64,000 nucleotides of DNA from Amphimedon queenslandica (taxonomy: Eukaryota > Porifera > Demospongiae > Haplosclerida > Niphatidae): the NCBI RefSeq assembly GCF_000090795.2, contig NW_003546378.1, forward strand, positions 33,853 to 97,852. Direction: 5' to 3'. Numbering within the stretch: position 1 is the first letter of the stretch; each line of letters starts with the position of its first letter. Position numbers and translations under genes: made by a program. Below, in pieces: positions 55,819 through 64,000 of the stretch. The notes beneath the pieces are model-generated. The model was not told the DNA's origin, did not search any database, and saw only the letters and a program-made list of their open reading frames with translations.

Positions 55819-56690
55819 GTAGGTCGACAAATGCAATAGATAGGGGACTAACACACAATTTTACACTTATTATACCTCTATTTACACAAAAGAAACCACA
55901 ACTAAAGAATGGTCAAGCATCCACGAGGCAATTGATTGATGAGTGGAGTACAATCTCAATTATTTGTATAGTAATTAATTTATTAATCAAAATTCACAAC
56001 TTTAAACATTCTCCTAAGTCCTAACTACACAAATACTTTCTGAATATTAAAGTAAAATATTAAAAATACAATATTAAAGCAACATTGCAATGTCTCGTAA
56101 TACCCACTGTTTCACAATTACCATAAGTACTCTAGTCTTGCTGCATTATTGATAAAATATTAATGCCATACCTTCAAGCAGGATCAAGCTGGGAGTTGCT
56201 GGAGCCTGGACACTGGAGCAGCTTGTCAATTCTGCAAGCATGGAGGAACATGTGTAACTGAAGCTAGGAAACTAGCTGTTATGATAATCTCTTGGCCTCA
56301 AGAGCACACTTTCTAATTTTTACCATAGTATGTTTTTGATAGATAGTGCATGCATGACCACAACAAAAGCTGTGGGTTTGAAACCCTTAATGTTGTTTTT
56401 TAAAATGAGAGTGCAATAAGTATGACTATGGTGTATAGATGAGTGATAAATCTTAAGATGTTAATAGGAATTTATGAGCACATTTTACCAATTTCTGGAG
56501 GGACTTCAGAGTCCTATCATACTTTTCACACTTGCATAGTCTGTCACTTTTGATCTATATCATTTTAATGTACTGGCTTAGGCTATCTAAGCCTAACACC
56601 TCCCAAACAGCTTTAGGGGCAAGGTCAGGCACCTTTGATGTCTCGTTAATTGAGTATTAATTAAATTGATTTTACTCAAATAGTCAATAA
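55819..56690. other. Unassigned stretch
   Basis: AT-rich sequence with no convincing coding sequence, repeats with clear ends or RNA gene. Confidence 0.5.
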
Positions 56691-56699
56691 AGAAGTTAC

Positions 56700-56870
56700 T
56701 CTTTAAAAAAAAATTGTCTCTGCATTTTCTGGTACTAGGCAATGTTGTAGATTTTTCCAGCACTTGGAACCTTTCCAGTGGTACTGGAGTTGGTGGTGCA
56801 CGTAGATATTTTTGGGCAATTTTGGATAAGGCATATTATTTTTTTGTGTTTTCAGACCACTTTTCTGGCC
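56700..56870 (-). pseudogene. hAT transposase C-terminal relic
   Basis: Reading on the minus strand: LSKIAQKYLRAPPTPVPLER followed by a weak match to the rest of the hATC dimerisation block (family: ALAxKYLxxPxSSVPSERLFS). A stop lies just upstream. Only this piece is recognisable. Confidence 0.55.
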
Positions 56871-57408
56871 AAATGGTACTATGGGCTCAATTACTGGTAC
56901 ACATAATTAGCTTATCTTTATCAGTATTTGAAGTTTCACTTTCTTTTAACATTTTTGATTTTTTAGTACAAAGGTGTTTATAGAGTAGCTTTTCTAGACT
57001 TTTATCAGCTCCTGCATTAGTGGTACTTCCCAATTCCTACTGAAAATATACAGTAGCTTCTGCTTTGACCTTTGTCGTTTGTACTTGTAGAAGTAAAAAG
57101 AAACTTGTTCTTGAACTGAAGATCTACATGTATGAATGTATTAATTAGCAATAACTCTTTATCTTCAATATTTGAAATTCACATGGAGTGAGCTACTGAT
57201 AATCGTGCACCACCTATTATTGCACTTTTTTAGATCTGAGTGTTAATGAGCAATGAATGATATTATCAACTTTTAGCAATAATGTATCTTTACAGTTGTA
57301 GAAATTTACAGCTCAGCCTACTAGTACCTACATGTTCAATTTTAAAATAAATAATAAAGTGTTATTTCAATTGCCCGCTGATTCCCACAACTGGCACATA
57401 TTTGTGTT

Positions 57409-59595
57409 TAGGACTGGGCGGTATTGATAATTTAATGCCTCAATGTTTCCCAAATTAATTATTGCAATATACCTGAATATTGAATAAATTGATGAATAGA
57501 TTATTATTACCCAACAAAGATCAAATAATAATTTTAGTTTATTTTAGTAAGAAAAGTTAACATGTCCACAGTTTCAGGCTTCATACTACTTCGAACTGGT
57601 GTAACAATATTACCAGCAGTACTAAACAGACGTTCTGATGGTGAACTTGTTGTACAAACACAAATATTTCTTAGCAAGAGTTGAAAGATACTGGTGGCTA
57701 TGTTGAATCTCTTTCCAGTGTATAAGGGGATCTTTCTCAAAGTCCAATTTTGGAGAGTTCATGTATTTCAGTAATTCATTGCTGATACACTGTTCTTTTA
57801 AAATGATTGGCATTGCATCCCCCTCTTCCTCAGTATCATCCTTCAGCAATGTTCCTAGACTTTTCTTTTTTTCTTTGCTGGTGGTGGTGCATCTGGTGAT
57901 TGAGCGGAATATGAAGACAATTGGTTATCATTTTCTTCAATATTGCAAGCATTTTTCTGTAAGTATTATTTCATATCCTCAACTTCCATATCATCTAAAT
58001 ATTTTGATTTAAAACTTGGGTCAAGAAATGTTGTGGTTTTAAGTATTGTCTTGATTTCATCTTCGTAGCAACTATAACGAATACGTAGATCTTCTCTTAC
58101 TTTTTTCTTTGTATCTATTGTTAACTGGGTGTCAGTACTGCCTTCTGCAAGAAACTTCTTTCCAATGAGCTGGAGCAATGGATTAACTGCAGAGACTGTG
58201 ATATAAGTCAGCAGAAAGAATATCTGTCAGACTTGAGATAGGTAAAAGAGCATTATCTATTGCTTGGAGAACTTCCATATCCTGCCAAGTGGGCAATAAG
58301 TGTGCTGTTTTACAATCTGAGCTTAATACAACACGGATAGCTTCTTTTTGCTCTAGAATTCTCTTCACAGACCCCCATCGTGTTGTGCAGTCAGTAATTA
58401 AGGCATGTTGCTGAAGACTAAGATTTATCTGTGCCTTTGTAAACTCGCTTTTTCGTTTTCAACTGTTTGATATTGAGCTTACAATTTTTTGAGCCACTCC
58501 AAGAGCTCATGTACACCGTGTGTCATCCTTTAGAACTTTCGTAATGGCTATGGCCAAAGCATGAGAGTCAGGGCCGATTCAAATCTTGTGCAGCTTTAAT
58601 AATGTTAGTACCACTGTCAGTTGTTAGACAGACTTGGTTAGAAGAGTATAGATTCCAGCTTTCTAAAGTTGCTTTCATGGCCTCTGCAAGGTTTTCACCT
58701 GTATGGTCCTCTGGAATAAATTGAGCCTGAAGACATCTGCTACGTATGTTCCTATCTTTGTCTATATAGTGAACAATGTAACTGATGTTTCGGTGTCATA
58801 CCAGAACTAGATGATAAGTCAGTAGTAGCAGAATTAAACTGAACAGTTGCCAGGTCTTTCATCAACTTTCCTCTAACAGATGTGTATAGATTTGGCAGAG
58901 CTCTCTGTCAAAAATACTTGCTACTAGGAATTTTATACCTACTATCAAACGTCTTCACTACTTTTTTGAAACCAGATTTTTCCACAGTTCTTATAGGGAC
59001 AGCATCTTTGGCAATGTAGTATGTAACAGCGTCGGTTAGTTTGTTCCATTTCTTTCCTTTCCTGTCATATCTTTGAGATCTCTCTATTGACTCTGAAAGC
59101 GTACATTGGCTACAGCTAGACGGAGTTGCACTCGCCATCACCTTCCTGCTTTTCATGGCTGTCTGAAGCTCAGAATTTATTCTTGAGTGGTTGACTCTCA
59201 AGTGAGCTATTAAGTTGGATGTATTACCATTTTTAGCCAGTACTGTTTGTCTGCAAGAACGGCAAACTGCTTATGTATCAAAAACTGTCTTTCTATTTGT
59301 GTCTACTCGAAGGCCAAAATAGTCCCAAACCAATGATTTGCTGCCTGATTTCTTTACTAGATTACAATCATTAGCGGAGCCATTAGCTTCAACACTGTCA
59401 CATTCAAGTTCCATTTCTAGTTCTTCAAGGCTTCAACTTGACTGACCACGTGTTCAAGTACCGTATTACCGCATACAATAAATTCAATTTTTCATTAAAG
59501 TCAATATTTGGTATTCCAAATAAACAAAATAATTATTGTGTCAATACTAAATATAATTGCAATATTACTCAATATTGGTATACTGCCCAGCCCTA
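57409..59595 (-). mobile_element. hAT transposon, 2187 bases, 8-bp target duplication
   Basis: The termini TAGGACTGGGCGGTATTGAT and inverse ATACTGCCCAGCCCTA are flanked by TTTGTGTT (57401-57408) and TTTGCGTT (59596-59603), an 8-bp duplication with one change. The internal transposase on the minus strand is broken. The element sits in the tail of another transposase. Confidence 0.88.
57534..59405 (-). pseudogene. ZBED/hAT transposase, broken
   Basis: The N terminus has a BED zinc finger (SLVWDYFGLRVDTNRK, then CRSC and later HLRVNH) interrupted by TAA before the first Cys. The middle has segments such as ALLPISSLTDILSADLYHS and TTFLDPSFKSKYLDDM. The C terminus is a clear hATC domain: SSPSERLFSTAGNIVTPVRS then MKPETVDMLTFLTKIN, ending at 57534. 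Pieces lie in different frames, so at least three frameshifts plus the stop make it inactive. Confidence 0.82.
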
Positions 59596-59603
59596 TTTGC
59601 GTT

Positions 59604-60315
59604 CTTTTCAATCCTTTTAACGTTTTCAGCACTTGTCAGTACTCTTGTGCATGAACTCTTTTTGGGTTTTGGTAACTTCATTTTTTAGACTTTACAGATA
59701 GGTAGAAGTGTGATGTAAAGAGGTCTCGCAAGGTGTAGAGAGGCGACAAGTGTGTTGAAGCCATTATGCATATATCTAATCTGGTAAATCACTTTACGTC
59801 GTTGGAATTTAATGTGTTCTTCTCTGTAAAATCATTATTTTTAAGTGTTCCTCTTCAGAGAAATTATCCTTTTCAGACTCTAGTACAGAAGTAGAATGAA
59901 GTCCAGAAGAATCTTCAGTAACATTAAGTCCAGAAGGATCTTCAGTAACATTAAGTCCAGAAGGATCTTCAGTAACATTAATTCCAGAAGGACCTTCAGT
60001 TCCAGAAGGATATTCAGTGTGATTAAGTTAGGAATCAACTGCCAAAGAGTAATTACAATGAGAAGCAATTGATTTTTCCTGCTGAGGTACAGCTATGATT
60101 GATCAATGTCTTGATGGAGCTGGACTCTAGAAAAGTACATACTTTAATGTGGTTTTCAGTGTGGGCCCAGGAGAACTAGGAAGATTTAGCAATAGCTTGC
60201 TAGGATTAAAAGGACAAATACCAGTTGTTTTTAATCTGGATATTATGTTTTGCTCCGTTATTCCTTTCTTCCATGTTTGACCGAAGATCTCTGATACTTG
60301 ACAACGGGTAATCAC
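59604..60315 (-). pseudogene. C-terminal tail of a further pogo-type transposase, host of the hAT insertion
   Basis: On the minus strand, 60315 to about 60150 reads VSEIFGQTWKKGITEQNIIS and RLKTTGICPFNPSKLL (the GIxPFNP hallmark). Then a Ser/Pro linker contains a 9-residue tandem repeat. Finally RVLTSAENVKRIEK occurs near 59620, a tail motif common in such transposases. Beyond the hAT element, about 57370-57400 reads ICASCGNQRAI, which could be the continuing zinc-binding end. Confidence 0.6.
59896..60020. repeat. 27-base tandem repeat coding for NVTEDPSGL
   Basis: Four to five copies of AAGTCCAGAAGGATCTTCAG-TAACATT. Read on the minus strand they give NVTEDPSGL repeats in frame with the transposase tail, the last ones degenerate. 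Confidence 0.85.
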
Positions 60316-60894
60316 TTTTCCTTTATTTTTTTTTGTAACATTCTTGTTTCCAAATACTCTTTAGTTGGCCAAAACAACCCTAGTCTTGGGGTTGGGTTTT
60401 GTGAGTTGTATTTGGAGGAAGACAGAATAGCACAGTATCTCTGCTGCATGACAAAGTGTCGCTTGGTTGAAATGAAATGAAGCCCTCTACACAACCATTG
60501 ACACAAACTCTAACAAAGCCGTAATAAACACCTCAAAATTTAATTTAAATCTAAACCCCCACAGCCTACAAAGCATTCTCTTCTTATTATGTCCCGTTTC
60601 TAAATTTAGGGTGCTCAGGTATAGGGTGTAGGGGTTAGGGTTTAGGATTAATTTCTTAGGTGCTCGAGTTTAATAACAATCTTACAGTTACATCACATTT
60701 CTAATTTTAGGTTTCCCCTGTTTTGGGGTTTTACTGTATTTTTAGGTGCTCCATGATTTATCCTAATACCTGCTGTTATTGTAACTCAGTTTTTGGCTCA
60801 TTTTTACTCTTTTAAAGATCTTTTAACGACTTTTATTATAGTTTTATTGTCTTTTAAGACCCAACTTTACAGAGCCACTAGGAGCATCTCACTA

Positions 60895-61187
60895 CGAATC
60901 AGCATCAACATAACTAACAGTGATCCCTCTTTTTGAGAGACTCATTACTTGGTCTTTGATCAAAGAGGTCAATGGGCTGACAACAATGACAAAGAAGATT
61001 GCTCTGGTGTAGTGTACAAGTCTACTGCTACTGGTATGCAACTGTAACAAGCAGTTTTACCAAAACCTGTTGGTAACACCACAAACACATCAAACCCTTT
61101 CAAAAAAGCCACAATTGACACTTTTTGTTTTTCTTTTAGTGGCAAATAGCCCATTCTCCTAGCAGCTTCTGTCACAGCACTCTCCAT
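60895..61187 (-). pseudogene. RecQ-like DEAD helicase N-terminal fragment
   Basis: MESAVTEAARRMGYLPLKEK leads to FLKGFDVFVVLPTGFGKTAC, a Q-motif-like start plus Walker A (GFGKT). After a frameshift comes SPLTSLIKDQVMSLSKRGIT, the motif Ia of RecQ helicases, and then a stop. The DEAH box and later motifs are absent. RecQ-like fragments of this kind are frequent in invertebrate repeats, and neighbours here are all transposons, so I infer a repeat origin. Confidence 0.65.
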
Positions 61188-61294
61188 TAAAATTTTAACA
61201 CATGTTTATTCTTTAACATTAATCATCAATGAAAAGTAACCTTACGTCATACATTTTTTGACTTCCTTCTGCACAAAGTCTTGTTAAGCAATTA

Positions 61295-61341
61295 ACCAGA
61301 CCCTTCTCCCTCAGGGGTTGGGTCTGGGCAGCCAGACTACA
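61295..61341. repeat. Fragment of the TAGTCTGG/CCAGACTA inverted-repeat family
   Basis: CCAGACCCTTCTCCCTCAGG with GGGTCTGGGCAGCCAGACTA resembles the ends of the element nested in foldback unit A (41766-42308), here collapsed to a short palindrome. Confidence 0.5.
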
Positions 61342-61710
61342 GTGCAAGTAAAAGAGAGTTGTAGAATAGAAGAGAAAGTATGTTTGCAGTGAAAACACTG
61401 AAGGACTAACCTAGGTCACTAGGAGAGCCTTGGAAGAAAAGAAAAGAAAAAACAAGAGAGAAGAAAAAGAGAGATGAGGAGAGGAAAAAAGAGAGATACA
61501 AAATCACAATTCATAGTAATGAATTATAAGTAATAACTCCTTTGGAAATAAGCAAACAGCTCGAGGTGTTGTGGCATCAGACTTAGTTACAACCCTAGCT
61601 CCATCACCAACTGCTTTAACTCTGTTTGCCTTACAAAGCTCCTTGCCAACCAATATGAGTGTTACTTCCAGTAGCACTGCATGCAGAAGTAGTGGTATTG
61701 GTTGCCTTGA

Positions 61711-63190
61711 CTAGTGTAGTTGAGCAAGCATGTTAACATTGTCGCTGTGCTGACATACTTTGGGTAAAAAAGGCATCATTGATGGTTCTTGTTGCATGTA
61801 ATCATGCTCATCCTTTAGCTGCCATGCACCACATTGATGAATGAAGCGGACAATTTCACAATGATAAAAACAGGAAAGCATGTGGAGTGACACAGTTACG
61901 TGTATTTAGTGGTGCTTGTTTCCACTGGTGCAGTCTGTGCATTACAGCATTAAGCAATTCTGATACATTATTTTGTAACACGCAAAGAAGGGTTCTTTAC
62001 ATGGGCAGTACGTAAAACCCAAACTGCTGCATGTTCCTTGACAGCTGGAATAATGTTGTTGGAAAAATATAAAAGGACCTTCTTTTGATCATCACATTAG
62101 GCAATACTCCATTCCCTGTCAAATTCTTTTCAGTTTCACATGGCATCACTGCTCTCAAAAAATTTACAAAAGGGTTCTTCTGGGGAACAATTGCAGGACC
62201 CACTGCAAATCTGTAATAAAATTGTTCCAACGGTATAAATGTTTACCACAAGAAAAAATACTGTCAAACTTAAACTCTCAGTCTGTGACAACATTTACTC
62301 TTTTTTAACTATTTGTAATACTCTCTTTGCAATAGTGTTTAAAAAAATTTTGGTGGTCTTCTTGAAGACTACAGCTATCAATTAAAAATCCACTGGGAAT
62401 TATAGGCTGACCTTCAAAGAGGCTGTGTCTGAAAGTCAGTGATGACAAATACAAATCCCCAACATTAAAAACAGTATTATAATGGAATGTCACAGGTATG
62501 GAAGAAGCTTTAAGAAGAGTTTTGAGTTAATCAATAATTGAATGAGGAATTAAGTGAAAAATTATCCGTGGTATGGTTAGAAAATAGGTGATGAAGCTTT
62601 CTGATGTACCACTTTGATTGCTTTGTAATAATTGACTATGAAGCTCATATAAATTGTAAAGTGCATTATGTGATAGATGGTTTTGCTTGTTTAAGTCATT
62701 TATGAAATTATGTACCTATAAATGAAGTGACTTTTGTTATAATGAAACAATGATGCATTTTAGGATTTCCTGTCAAATGTAGGAAAATGCATTAGATTTT
62801 GTTACACAAGTAATATTTGAAATGGCCTAAACCCAAAGACCATGGAAAGTTACAGTAAGCTGCCTGTTTTACATCATGGGAAGTGGTCACTGCATGCCTA
62901 GGTCCTCTGACATTAGCCAAAATTATATCTCTATGAACATCCTTTGTGACCCTTAATTGGTTACTATCCTTGAACTGTATATAAGTAGAGTGGATGAAAC
63001 AATGCTTACATGCATGTATGACAAATCTACCCATTCTTTTACAAATGGTGCAGATAGTATGAATGCTTAAAACTTCTATGTTTGAAGTTATGAAATACAG
63101 AGTTGTCACTGGTATAATGAAGCATAAACAAATCGTCAAAGCCATAGTACTCCTAGCGGTAGAACTGCTTATTGCCTTTCTTGGGATCAC
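61711..63190 (-). pseudogene. MULE-like transposase fragments
   Basis: The best piece, 62305-62493, reads FHYNTVFNVGDLYLSSLTFR and PIIPSGFLIDSCSLQEDHQN, resembling the YDTTFNxGDFYxSxLxFRH...PxxPxxFLxHxxK core (with the first catalytic Asp) of MULE-type transposases of animals; Asn-Thr replaces Asp-Thr here. Flanking frames (62792-63190 with CxxC and HAVTTSHDVKQAAYCNFPWS; 61997-62230 with FAVGPAIVPQKNPFVNFLRA; 61711-61893) probably belong to the same relic but I cannot place them in a domain. Confidence 0.45.
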
Positions 63191-63717
63191 AAAGCTTTAT
63201 GTCAATGGCATTTGCTTTTTTCTTCAGTTCCTCTCCATTATGCTTTACATCATATGCTCCCTAATGTGACCACCTGTATTGGTCACACCTAAGGATGTGG
63301 GCTTCAATTAAAGGGTCTAGAATAGGTAACAAATAATCAAAGCTAACCTAAACTTTTTTCTCATACAGTCCAATTTCATTCATCTGGTCCCAATGAAAAT
63401 AGGTAAACCTCTCCCTCTAATGGTAAAACAGGTGGCTCTGAAGATATTTTACCCTTATAAGTAGTTCTCGCTTTTTCAAATACTGTAAAACATTAGATGT
63501 ATCTTTTTTCTTTTGAAAGGATGACACTTGGTTTTTGAATCATTAGCCTGTGAATCTGCAGAACCCCAAAATGGTACGTATATAATTACCCTAAATCGGT
63601 GGGCCCTTCAGTGTTACTATAGCTATGATTACTATGATCCAAAGTGCTAAAACATATTAAACCCAGCAGAATGCCACACTGAACAGTGAACACTGGTGGC
63701 CAGAATCATATAAGACC

Positions 63718-64000
63718 CTTAAAGGGTAAGTCCGGTGTATTTTTGGTGAATTTTTTTATTGGCTTAATATGATGGCCTGACTATAATAATGATGTATTCC
63801 AACTCCCATTGTCTAAAAAAATTTTTACTGAGATATGAGCCTTCAAAGATGCTCATTTTTATTACTTTCTGTCAGTGGGTGTGGCTAAACGTGACGTCAC
63901 TAAGGCATACATGCAGATATAGGGGGAAATAATCCTTTATTCTCATGCCTAGTAATGTAATATTACTAATTTAATGATTGGGATCATTATTTTTCATTAT
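63718..64000. mobile_element. Copy of the CRE-bearing palindromic MITE, cut by window end
   Basis: CTTAAAGGGTAAGTCCGGTG through ACGTGACGTCACTAAGGCAT matches one arm of the element at 5757-6417 with moderate divergence. The second arm would lie beyond 64000. Confidence 0.82.

Noticed and set aside
60610-60650. Telomere-like TAGGGTTTAGG words
   Set aside because: Too short and irregular for an interstitial telomere array; no TTAGGG tandem run.

Overview
The window looks like metazoan genomic DNA, most likely from a demosponge. It is AT-rich, its genes have many small GT-AG introns (several of 40-60 bases), it holds many DNA-transposon relics and MITEs, and the palindrome TACATGTACATGTA is scattered everywhere. 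The abundance of that palindrome and the very compact introns made me think of Amphimedon queenslandica. That is inference; no species-specific marker was checked. There are two assembly gaps (6145-6154 and 50050-50831).

Left part (1-41.4 kb) holds the host genes. On the minus strand, 357-9295 is the 5' part of a connector enhancer of KSR (CNK) gene: SAM, CRIC and PDZ domains, with the remainder beyond the window. Head to head with it, on the plus strand, 9529-26932 is a complete 31-exon cation-independent mannose-6-phosphate receptor: signal peptide, 15 MRH repeats, one membrane helix and a tail ending in a DEELL sorting signal. I assembled its exons by hand and all splice phases agree (2340 residues). 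The 233 bases between the two start codons carry two GTCACGTGA CLEAR-like boxes. Tail to tail with the receptor, on the minus strand, 27138-39591 is a complete exportin-4 gene (20 exons, 1109 residues) whose 5.8-kb second intron is full of transposons. A small MANBAL/UPF0239 membrane-protein gene (41000-41203, minus) is head to head with the first exon of the U11/U12 snRNP 35K gene (41297-41432, plus). Later exons of the latter were not found.

Right part (41.4-64 kb) is a transposon graveyard. It has two diverged foldback units, several TA-flanked MITEs starting CCGTA, and a pogo/Tigger-like transposase with a C-terminal PHD-type finger. That transposase was split by a second pogo-like element carrying a transposase and a separate HIRAN plus Ulp1/C48-protease gene. 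Further right are a 2.2-kb hAT element with 8-bp target duplication inserted in another transposase, a RecQ-like helicase fragment and a MULE-like transposase fragment. A CRE-bearing palindromic MITE occurs at 5.76-6.42 kb and again at the right edge.

The three main host genes work in unrelated pathways (Ras/MAPK scaffolding, lysosomal enzyme sorting, nuclear export). No operon-like logic joins them beyond shared intergenic promoters. The most noteworthy observations are the CLEAR-like boxes at the receptor promoter, the distribution of M6P-binding residues among MRH repeats, a near-perfect 71-nt miRNA-like hairpin in a receptor intron, and the two-gene HIRAN-protease pogo element caught inside another transposase.
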